Positions 1 through 5,032 of a DNA stretch of 7,611 nucleotides are shown here, piece by piece. The notes beneath the pieces are model-generated. The model ran no database searches. It was not told where the DNA came from and saw only the letters and a program-made list of their open reading frames with translations. Source of the stretch: Ruminococcus sp. GTDB taxonomy: Bacteria > Bacillota > Clostridia > Oscillospirales > Acutalibacteraceae. The DNA lies in contig DPHV01000002.1 of the NCBI GenBank assembly GCA_003521625.1, forward strand, positions 57,615 through 65,225, read 5' to 3'. Within the stretch, counting starts at the first letter, position 1. The number at the start of each line of letters is the position of its first letter. The position numbers and the translations under genes are program-made.

Positions 1-77
1 CGGAATTGGCAGACGCGTATGGTTCAGGTCCATATGAATGCAAGTTCATGCAGGTTCAAGTCCTGTTATCCGCACCA
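1..77 (+). tRNA. tRNA-Leu (anticodon CAG), 5' end cut by the window edge
   Basis: The visible part runs from the end of the D-stem to the encoded CCA. The D-loop is AATTGGCAGACGC. The anticodon arm is TATGG / loop TTCAGGT / CCATA, which gives anticodon CAG for leucine CUG codons. A long class II variable arm (TGAA...TTCA) follows. The T-arm is GCAGG / TTCAAGT / CCTGT, and the 3' acceptor strand TATCCGC is followed by A and a genome-encoded CCA at 75-77. The long variable arm and the D-loop are typical of bacterial tRNA-Leu. The acceptor 5' strand and the first part of the D-stem lie outside the window. Confidence 0.95.
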
Positions 78-81
78 GACA

Positions 82-117
82 AAGCTCGATTTTATCGGGC
101 TTTTTTCTTTTTTTCTT
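82..117 (+). terminator. Rho-independent terminator of the tRNA-Leu transcript
   Basis: AAGCTCGAT (82-90) pairs with ATCGGGCTT (94-102) as 9 bp including one G-U pair, around a TTT loop. A T-rich tract runs to about 117. It lies 4 nt after the CCA end, so it ends the tRNA transcript. Confidence 0.85.
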
Positions 118-194
118 TACTTAAATTGTTGGCAGATGCATAACCTTGGGGTTGAGATTTCTTGTAAATTTACGACAAATTGACTTCTGATAAA

Positions 195-763
195 TTATGC
201 AATTATCATAATTTTAAAATCACTAAGTTCGTGCGTCTGCCAATTGATTTTACCCTTGCAATATGAGATTATGCTCCACACCGTTTTTTCCGTAAATCTC
301 ATAATGTTTTGTGAATTTGACTTTGAGGGTGTCGTTGTTCCGTCTGAATTAACGGATTCCGCACAAATAAACGCTCCGCTGTTTACGTTCGATGAGTTTG
401 CAACTCCAACAGTTTTAACATATACCGACAGCGTATATATTCCGCCAGGTTTTACTTCCGTGCTGCTGAAATCCTGATATACTCTGCCTCTTGAATCTCC
501 CTCATAAGAAGCAACATTGATTATCAGTGACTTTGCTCCGAAATATTTTTCATCAGTGCTGTAACCGGAAGTAAAACTGTTAGTGCCGCACCATGCTGAC
601 GGCGTCCAAAAGCAGTCCATTCTCTGCGAGTGAACTCACCCTCCTTGAAAGTATCTTTTACAATATATTTTGCTGTTCTGACATTGTTATCACTTCCGTA
701 AAAGCACGCTTTACTTTCAGATTTTCTTACCTTTTCACTTAAGTTTTCTTTTATAATATTATT
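195..763 (-). pseudogene. Frame-broken remnant of a probable surface/RHS-like protein
   Basis: The longest open stretch (620 down to 195) encodes 141 residues. Segments such as GAKSLIINVASYEGDSRGRV and GGIYTLSVYVKT resemble the beta-sandwich carbohydrate-binding-like modules of large clostridial RHS/YD-repeat wall proteins. Coding-like sequence continues in other frames. Upstream, an 80-codon open frame (763-524) reads KACFYGSDNNVRTAKYIVKD and so on, with no normal start. Downstream, a different frame reads KVKFTKHYEIYGKNGVEHN and stops at 252-250. Coding character moving through three frames suggests at least two indels. An AAGGAGG at about 645 is more likely part of the upstream reading (DTFKEGEFT) than a true ribosome binding site. 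The alternative is a short intact hypothetical gene starting at 620. The family assignment is a resemblance, not a secure hit. Confidence 0.5.
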
Positions 764-819
764 TCAAAACGGCTGTGTCGATAAAAGAATAATGCAACAT
801 TCTCACAATATATCACGTT

Positions 820-2043
820 TCATTCAGATGCTTTGAAGTTATACACCGGCTTGATGGTCTTTACAATTTCAGCGGTGGGAGAAATATTTGCAACGATTTC
901 GTCCTTGTTTTTATATGCCATAGGAGATTCGTCAAGAGTTCTTTCAGTTACGCTGGTGGAGTAGATTCCCTGCATCTGCCTTTGAAATTCGTCTAGCGAA
1001 AGGCTTTCAAAAGCCGCTGTGCGGCTCATAAGTCTGCCGGCTCCGTGGGGTGCGGAACAGTTCCAATCCTCGTTCCCCTTTCCTACGCAGATAAGACTTC
1101 CGTCACGCATATTGATAGGAATTAGAAGTTTTTCACCGCTCTTTGCAGATACTGCGCCTTTTCTGACAATATTGCTTTCCAAATCTATGTAATTGTGAAT
1201 TGTCTGAAAATGCTCAAAATCAGAAAGAGTTTTACCGAACATCTTTTCAAGAATTATGTTTGCAATTGTTTCTCTGTTGAGTACGGCAAATTGCTGGCAT
1301 ATACGCATATCGTCAAGATACTGCTGTCTGTATTCTCCCGTAAGGTAGCAAAGCTCCTTGGGAACATCGGTTGTTTTTGCATTGAAGCTTTTCTTTAATT
1401 CTTTTATATCATTTTGAATTTCACTTCTTCTGCCCTGCGCCTTGTAATCTTCTATCAGCTTTTTCTGCGTTTCGAAAAGCTTATCCTTTCCGCAGAGAAT
1501 ATCATAAGCCATATTCTGATAAAGCAGTGCAACCTGTGTTCCGAGATTGCGGCTTCCTGTATGAATTACAAGATATTTGCAATTATCGTCATCAACATCG
1601 ACTTCTATAAAGTGGTTTCCTCCGCCGAGAGTGCCTATACTGCGTTCAAGGCGCTTTGTATCTTTCAGGCTTCTGTAGCAATGCAAATCCTGCAATTGGG
1701 GAAAACGCACTATTCTCCCTTCGTGGGTATTCTTCCCGCAGGGTACATATTCAATTACTGTATTGTCAAGCTTTTCAAAGTCAATGTCAATATTTCCGAG
1801 TTCAACCGTCAGCATACCGCAGCCGATGTCAACACCGACAATATTTGGTATTACCATTTCACCCAGATTAGCAGTAAAGCCGATTACACAGCCTACGCCT
1901 GAATGAACGTCGGGCATAATTCGGATCTTGCAGCCCTTTACAAATGGCTGACTGCAAAGCTGCTGAATCTGTGAAAGTGCAGTTTCTTCTGCATTGTCAG
2001 TAAATACTTTTGCAGTGCTGTACGCACCTTTTATTTCAATCAT
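820..2043 (-). CDS. rtcB: RtcB-family RNA ligase (3'-phosphate/2',3'-cyclic phosphate to 5'-OH)
   Basis: RtcB joins RNA 3'-phosphate or 2',3'-cyclic-phosphate ends to 5'-OH ends using GTP and Mn2+, and so heals ribonuclease cuts in tRNA or rRNA. The protein is 407 aa, and the family signatures occur in order: MPDVHSGVGCVIG (43-55), GVDIGCGM (70-77, metal ligands D72 and C75), GGGNHFIE (140-147, N143/H144), HTGSRN (161-166, H161), HNY (283-285) and PHGAGRLMSR (332-341). H333 in that last motif corresponds to the histidine that becomes guanylylated in E. coli RtcB (H337). A charged, probably helical insertion at about 185-245 is typical of this shorter bacterial branch. The ATG at 2043 follows GAGGTGA with good spacing. 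It lies 52 nt downstream of the Ro-like gene, separated by a hairpin, so it is probably in the same operon. No archease or RtcA gene is visible nearby. Confidence 0.96.
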   Translation of the reverse strand: MIEIKGAYSTAKVFTDNAEETALSQIQQLCSQPFVKGCKIRIMPDVHSGVGCVIGFTANLGEMVIPNIVGVDIGCGMLTVELGNIDIDFEKLDNTVIEYVPCGKNTHEGRIVRFPQLQDLHCYRSLKDTKRLERSIGTLGGGNHFIEVDVDDDNCKYLVIHTGSRNLGTQVALLYQNMAYDILCGKDKLFETQKKLIEDYKAQGRRSEIQNDIKELKKSFNAKTTDVPKELCYLTGEYRQQYLDDMRICQQFAVLNRETIANIILEKMFGKTLSDFEHFQTIHNYIDLESNIVRKGAVSAKSGEKLLIPINMRDGSLICVGKGNEDWNCSAPHGAGRLMSRTAAFESLSLDEFQRQMQGIYSTSVTERTLDESPMAYKNKDEIVANISPTAEIVKTIKPVYNFKASE

Positions 2044-2056
2044 TATTAATCACCTC

Positions 2057-2088
2057 AAAAAATACAGGCGGCATCCTGTGATACCGCC
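2057..2088 (-). terminator. Hairpin with U-tract between the Ro-like gene and rtcB (partial terminator/attenuator)
   Basis: On the minus strand GGCGGTATC (2088-2080) pairs with GATGCCGCC (2075-2067) as 9 bp with one U-G pair, around an ACAG tetraloop. TGTA and then six T (2062-2057) follow, immediately before the rtcB ribosome binding site. It looks like an intrinsic terminator, but the 4-nt gap before a short U-run suggests a weak one. It would lower rtcB expression relative to the upstream gene, or protect the 3' end of a shorter transcript. Confidence 0.6.
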
Positions 2089-2095
2089 CTATAAT

Positions 2096-3589
2096 TTATG
2101 CCGTTATTTTTAGGTAACGCTCACTTCCGATAATCTCCATCATACAATTATACGGCGATAAATCTCCGCTTGTTATCATAGAAAATAATCTCGGCGTACA
2201 TCCCGAAACAAGTGCAACACCCTGCTCGTTTTGCTTAACGGGCTGTTGTGTATTGCGACTGTCTACGTTCCAGAATATAACCTCGGGGAGCTTGTAACCG
2301 TTTTGTTCGAACAGCTTTTTAGCGTACTCAAAGTTTGATATATCTGCATTATTAATACACCTGTCAAATTCCATATCGGATATGATATACAGCTTTGACG
2401 GCATTTCCTCCTGCGGTATATTATTTTTAGTCGCTGTTTTTATCAACAATTCAAAAACAGACTGAAGATTTGTATTTCCGATTTCATTGAAAGATGCAAC
2501 ATATCTCAATTTATCCGCAAATGTTTCTCCTTTAATTTCAATAAGTCGGGGTTCTGCCGAAAACTCAATGAAATGATTTTTAAATGCACCCCTGTTGTGC
2601 TCTGCAAAATACAATCCGAGAGAAAGTGCTACTGACGCAGGCATAGGATTTTGTGTACAGTACATTGAGCCTGATGTATCAATAACTGCCAGAGCGTTTT
2701 CGTCATTGCAAAAATCGGGGAGTGAATTCCACGTAGCATTAAGACTTGCTTTTTCTTCTTCTGAAATTGGACGCATAAAGCTTCTTGAGCCGGCATTATA
2801 GTAAGAATACTTAATATACGGCTCAATCAACTCATACGGCATAAGCGTTGATGTGTTCATCTTTGCTTCTCCACGCTCAACCGACTCAATATACCTGCTG
2901 TAACGGTCATTGTCATTTCTATAGAAAGCTTTTATGTATTTATGCATAGCCTTTGACGGCACCTTTGAATAGTCGAAGGTGTAGTCACGCTCACGCAGAT
3001 TATTCTCAATAAGTTTAAGATAAGCACGTAATTCACTTAAGGTTTTTCTGTATTCAGCTTCACTCATACCGAGCATACGGGAGAGCTTTTTTGCCTTTTT
3101 GACTGTTTCCTTATTGCTTGCATTTACGGACGGCAGCCACTTTGCAAGCAGTGAAATTTCTTTCTGCTTTTTCATTGCTTCAACATCTTTGGCAAGCTGT
3201 GATTTTACAAGTGCAACAACTATGCTTTGGCAATCCGAATCAAGCAGAACGAGCAAATCGTCATATCTGCCGTATTCGGGGATAAATGAAATGTTTTTGA
3301 AAACAGATATTTTTTCATTCTGCGCAAGCCAGTCAAGTATTATGCGGAAAACACGTCTTTCGCCTAAGCCGCCACGAACATCTCTTGCAAAAAACAGAAT
3401 TTTCATTGCAAGGTCGGGATTCTCGGTATAGGCTCTCATAAAGCGGTTGATGATTATGCTCTCGTTGCTGTGACGTAATGCGCCGATTGTTGCAAAAAGG
3501 TCAAGACAGTCCGAACAGCTTGTTCTGTAGGTTGCCGCTCCGTTTTCAGTTAATGTTTTATTTGTTTCATTCTTCAGGTATTCCAACAC
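2096..3589 (-). CDS. Ro/TROVE-like RNA-binding protein, DUF2828 type, with C-terminal VWA domain
   Basis: The 497-aa protein has the two-part layout of Ro60/Rsr proteins. The N-terminal helical half (about 1-265) starts TENGAATYRTSCSDCLDLFA and carries the hallmark stretch RDVRGGLGERR (69-79), AKWLPSVNASNK (149-160) and YSKVPSKAMHKY (207-218), as in DUF2828 proteins. The C-terminal half (about 297-497) is a von Willebrand factor A fold with a complete MIDAS: DTSGS (D304, S306, S308), T373 and D405. In Ro60 a ring of helical repeats grips misfolded RNA ends and Y RNA, and the VWA domain closes the ring. I infer the same use here because an RNA array lies directly upstream and rtcB directly downstream. 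The start is GTG at 3589, supported by AAGGAGG with 7-nt spacing; no in-frame ATG competes. The family name is from memory of motifs, and RNA binding is inferred. Confidence 0.85.
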   Translation of the reverse strand: MLEYLKNETNKTLTENGAATYRTSCSDCLDLFATIGALRHSNESIIINRFMRAYTENPDLAMKILFFARDVRGGLGERRVFRIILDWLAQNEKISVFKNISFIPEYGRYDDLLVLLDSDCQSIVVALVKSQLAKDVEAMKKQKEISLLAKWLPSVNASNKETVKKAKKLSRMLGMSEAEYRKTLSELRAYLKLIENNLRERDYTFDYSKVPSKAMHKYIKAFYRNDNDRYSRYIESVERGEAKMNTSTLMPYELIEPYIKYSYYNAGSRSFMRPISEEEKASLNATWNSLPDFCNDENALAVIDTSGSMYCTQNPMPASVALSLGLYFAEHNRGAFKNHFIEFSAEPRLIEIKGETFADKLRYVASFNEIGNTNLQSVFELLIKTATKNNIPQEEMPSKLYIISDMEFDRCINNADISNFEYAKKLFEQNGYKLPEVIFWNVDSRNTQQPVKQNEQGVALVSGCTPRLFSMITSGDLSPYNCMMEIIGSERYLKITA

Positions 3590-3603
3590 GAAAACCCCTC
3601 CTT

Positions 3604-3631
3604 AAAAAAATATCAAAATTACAAGGCGCTT
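3604..3631 (-). promoter_or_regulatory. U-rich tract after unit 1 closing stem, just before the Ro-like gene
   Basis: The 3' strand of the last RNA unit's GC-rich stem (AAGCGCCTT, minus strand 3631-3623) is followed by GTAA and TTTTGATATTTTTTT, then the AAGGAGG ribosome binding site. A stable stem plus U-run can release part of the polymerases or mark a processing point. That could separate abundant array RNA from lower-level mRNA. Its activity is inferred. Confidence 0.4.
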
Positions 3632-3744
3632 TTGCTCAGTTTATACGAGAAGTCAGGGTACCAATTACCCAGGATTCTCTATAAACCCTCATCCGTTAAT
3701 TAAGTATTAACTAAAGAGAACTGTCAGTTTGCTGTAAGCGCCTT
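3623..3744 (-). ncRNA. Structured RNA unit 1 (last in the array, 122 nt)
   Basis: It is closed by a perfect 9-bp stem, AAGGCGCTT (minus strand 3744-3736) with AAGCGCCTT (3631-3623). ACAGCAA follows the 5' strand directly (3735-3729). Inside are CAGTT/AACTG, TTCTCT/AGAGAA, a hairpin GTTAAT-ACTTA-ATTAAC and a hairpin GGGTA-ATTGG-TACCC. GAGAA/TTCTC offers an alternative pairing around the last hairpin. This is the longest unit and lies nearest the Ro-like gene, ending 33 nt before its start codon. No open frame with a ribosome binding site covers it. Confidence 0.75.
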
Positions 3745-3754
3745 AAAGAATTAC

Positions 3755-3849
3755 AAGGCATCATTTGAAAGAGAATCAAACTCTTATTCGAGGATTTTTA
3801 TTCCTCGTGCTTTACCATTAAGCTATTCAAAAATTGCTGTAGATGCCTT
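3755..3849 (-). ncRNA. Structured RNA unit 2 with tRNA-mimic core (95 nt)
   Basis: The closing stem is AAGGCATC (minus strand 3849-3842) with GATGCCTT (3762-3755), 8 bp. One T and then ACAGCAA (3840-3834) follow. The interior (3831-3764) folds as a tRNA-like cloverleaf, listed separately. The unit reads as a Y-RNA-like molecule: a closing helix, an asymmetric internal loop carrying ACAGCAA, and a tRNA-mimicking head. Confidence 0.82.
3764..3831 (-). other. tRNA-like cloverleaf inside RNA unit 2
   Basis: Read on the minus strand. The short acceptor-like helix is TTTGA (3831-3827) with TCAAA (3768-3764). The linker is ATA. The D-arm is GCTT / AATGGTA / AAGC (3823-3809), with the GG-containing loop usual for tRNA. 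The anticodon-like arm is CGAGGA / ATAAAAA / TCCTCG (3807-3789), with U before an AAA triplet. A 3-nt variable region follows. The T-arm is AAGAG / TTTGATT / CTCTT (3785-3769), whose loop fits the T-loop pattern with C to U at one position. The T-arm abuts the acceptor strand without a gap, as in tRNA. It is not an ordinary tRNA: the acceptor is only 5 bp, there is no free CCA end, and the helix leads through an internal loop into the unit's closing stem. Bacterial YrlA RNAs offer precedent for tRNA mimicry. Confidence 0.8.
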
Positions 3850-3858
3850 TGATTTTAC

Positions 3859-3921
3859 AAGGTACATGAGAGTCATAATCAAGAATGACAAGGAATTACT
3901 CAAAATTGCTGTTTGTACCTT
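3859..3921 (-). ncRNA. Structured RNA unit 3 (63 nt, shortest)
   Basis: The closing stem is AAGGTACA (minus strand 3921-3914) with TGTACCTT (3866-3859), 8 bp. One A and then ACAGCAA (3912-3906) follow. The interior has a short helix, GAGT/ACTC or TGAG/CTCA, and an apical hairpin GTCAT / TCTTGATT / ATGAC. The hairpin loop ends in TTGATT, the same six bases as in the T-loop of unit 2. It looks like a reduced version of unit 2 that keeps only the T-arm-like element. Confidence 0.72.
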
Positions 3922-3923
3922 TC

Positions 3924-3993
3924 AAGGTGCAATACCTCTTGTCTATGAAACAAGCACTTTTAAGCTATGTATAAGAATTGCTGTTTGCACCTT
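3924..3993 (-). ncRNA. Structured RNA unit 4 (70 nt)
   Basis: The closing stem is AAGGTGCAA (minus strand 3993-3985) with TTGCACCTT (3932-3924), 9 bp. ACAGCAA (3984-3978) follows directly. The inner helix is ATAC/GTAT. ATAGCTTAA then matches the D-arm entry of unit 2. A 3' hairpin CTTGT / TTCATAG / ACAAG has the 5-bp, 7-nt size of a T-arm, but not the full T-loop consensus. Only 2 nt separate this unit from each neighbour. Confidence 0.75.
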
Positions 3994-4067
3994 ACAAAGC
4001 ACTGTAGAAAGTTCCGTTTTAACGTAGCTTATTCAGAATAAAAAGGATTTGCTGTCTGCGCTTTTGT
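3994..4067 (-). ncRNA. Structured RNA unit 5 (first transcribed, 74 nt)
   Basis: The closing stem is ACAAA(A)GCGC (minus strand 4067-4058) with GTGCTTTGT (4002-3994). It has nine pairs including one G-U, with one bulged A. AG and then ACAGCAA (4055-4049) follow. It lacks the AAGG/CCTT outer pairs of the other units. The interior is weakly structured to my eye, with only CTG/CAG pairing and a short CGT-TAAA-ACG hairpin. It is the least certain unit by structure, but it has the invariant heptamer in place and begins where the upstream promoter predicts the transcript start. Confidence 0.65.
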
Positions 4068-4073
4068 GTCTTT

Positions 4074-4083
4074 ATTATAGCAA
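4074..4083 (-). promoter_or_regulatory. Extended -10 promoter of the RNA array / Ro-like / rtcB operon
   Basis: TTGCTATAAT on the minus strand contains a perfect TATAAT (4079-4074) preceded by TGC, the extended -10 form. No consensus -35 stands 17 nt upstream. A direct repeat of TTTTCC with a 10-bp period (4108-4103 and 4098-4093) occupies that place and could be an activator site. The predicted start, about 7 nt past the -10, is the A at 4067, the first paired base of unit 5. Confidence 0.75.
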
Positions 4084-4103
4084 GGGGTTTCAGGAAAATC
4101 GTG

Positions 4104-4139
4104 GAAAAAAAGTTGCGAACTTATTAAAATTCGCAACTT
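4104..4139 (-). terminator. Rho-independent terminator of the WYL gene pair
   Basis: AAGTTGCGAA (minus strand 4139-4130) pairs perfectly with TTCGCAACTT (4119-4110) over 10 bp, and a run of T follows. The stem includes the last codons and the stop codon of the downstream WYL gene. It separates WYL transcription from the array promoter about 25 nt further on. Confidence 0.85.
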
Positions 4140-5032
4140 ATCTGTTTATTTATTCTGTTTTTCAGCTTGTTTATAAAGCTTTGCGGTGAAATTACCTTTA
4201 CCAGAGGACCGAATGACAAAATCCTTATCAGGATTTCCGTTTCATCATCTCTGTCATATTCAAGGGTTATGCGGTAGTGCTTATCATCAAGCTTTTCCGT
4301 TTCCTTTTTAAGATACGAAAAATGGTGCATCACCCTTTCAAGTGCATTGCGTTCGTCTGTAAGCTCAAGCACCAACGTGTCAAGCCTGCGTTTTTCTTCC
4401 GTGTCCTCATATTCACGATACTTTTCGGACATACTGCATTTTGTTATTCTCGCAAGATTTATTATGAGGGTATCACGTGACGTCACGCCTATAAGTCGGA
4501 ACTTATCGTCCTTTTGCGAATACTCAAGTCTGTGAGGGATTACGCATAAAGTATGCACTTTTCCTCTGTGCGATTTAAATCGTATTATAAGCTTTCTTTT
4601 TTCTTTTATCGCATTTAAAATAGTTCTGAAATTTTTGATATATTCGGGATTTTCAAAATCATCACCGTCGCTGTATTTATCAAAATAAACAAAGGTATCA
4701 CGATTATAAAGCGGCTCAACGTCTTTAAGTCCCTTTGCAGAAACGTCAAAAAGCTTTATTCTCGGATCGTCGAGCAATGATTTAAGCCACCTTTTTTCAA
4801 GCGTTGTAAGCGGCATTGTCGGTTTGTGCTTAATCGGAGTTCTGTATTCAGGCTTTATCAGCTTCCAGTCACCGCTTTTAAGTGCAGTCGGGATATTCAT
4901 TACGCTTTCGGAGAACGCATTTTCATTCACGATTTCATACAGATTTTTGTCAGTTAGCGTGCCGTCAATTGCCTGTTCAATCACCTTTGCAACAACATTG
5001 AAGTAGCTTCCGTAAACCTCACTGAACAGCAT
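4124..5032 (-). CDS. WYL-domain transcriptional regulator (second of the pair)
   Basis: The product is about 302 aa. The WYL domain lies at about residues 137-202 of the ATG-5032 product: a helix NAIKEKRKLIIRF, then IPHRLEYSQKDDKFRLIG and a closing beta strand TLIINLARI, the Sm-like fold that binds ligands or nucleic acid. The C-terminal extension (WCX) follows at about 220-297. The N-terminal 130 residues (SEVYGSYFNVVAKV, LTTLEKRWLKSLL) match a type common in Clostridia WYL proteins but show no obvious winged helix to me. GTG 5041 and ATG 5038 are possible starts, but GGGGGTG at 5045-5039 is correctly spaced only for ATG 5032, so I chose that. It overlaps the preceding WYL gene by 14 nt, implying translational coupling and perhaps a heteromeric regulator. 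Confidence 0.88.
   Translation of the reverse strand: MLFSEVYGSYFNVVAKVIEQAIDGTLTDKNLYEIVNENAFSESVMNIPTALKSGDWKLIKPEYRTPIKHKPTMPLTTLEKRWLKSLLDDPRIKLFDVSAKGLKDVEPLYNRDTFVYFDKYSDGDDFENPEYIKNFRTILNAIKEKRKLIIRFKSHRGKVHTLCVIPHRLEYSQKDDKFRLIGVTSRDTLIINLARITKCSMSEKYREYEDTEEKRRLDTLVLELTDERNALERVMHHFSYLKKETEKLDDKHYRITLEYDRDDETEILIRILSFGPLVKVISPQSFINKLKNRINKQISCEF

Noticed and set aside
244..477. Plus-strand 77-codon open frame
   Set aside because: It is antisense to the coding remnant, with no ribosome binding site or recognisable sequence.
669..682. A further ACAGCAA on the minus strand outside the array
   Set aside because: About one occurrence of any heptamer is expected by chance in a window of this size on two strands, and no AAGG/CCTT closing stem surrounds it.
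690..819. A terminator directly after rtcB
   Set aside because: Only weak short hairpins are visible (such as AATG-TTG-CATT and AAAGC-GT-GCTTT), with poor loops or U-tracts. I cannot place a convincing terminator.
1195..1902. Open frames on the plus strand (1195-1398, 1414-1902, 1656-1871)
   Set aside because: They lie antisense to rtcB, which has all family motifs. They have no ribosome binding site or family resemblance and are shadows.
3478..3684. Plus-strand open frame crossing the start of the Ro-like gene into the RNA array
   Set aside because: It is antisense to both the Ro-like gene and unit 1, its translation resembles nothing, and the stem structure and minus-strand promoter explain the DNA better.
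3764..3831. The cloverleaf as a normal tRNA gene
   Set aside because: The acceptor helix has only 5 bp, there is no discriminator/CCA end, and it is enclosed by the unit's closing stem.
3621..4067. The array as a CRISPR
   Set aside because: Units differ in length (63-122 nt), the shared part is a short heptamer beside paired arms rather than a constant repeat, and no cas genes are visible.
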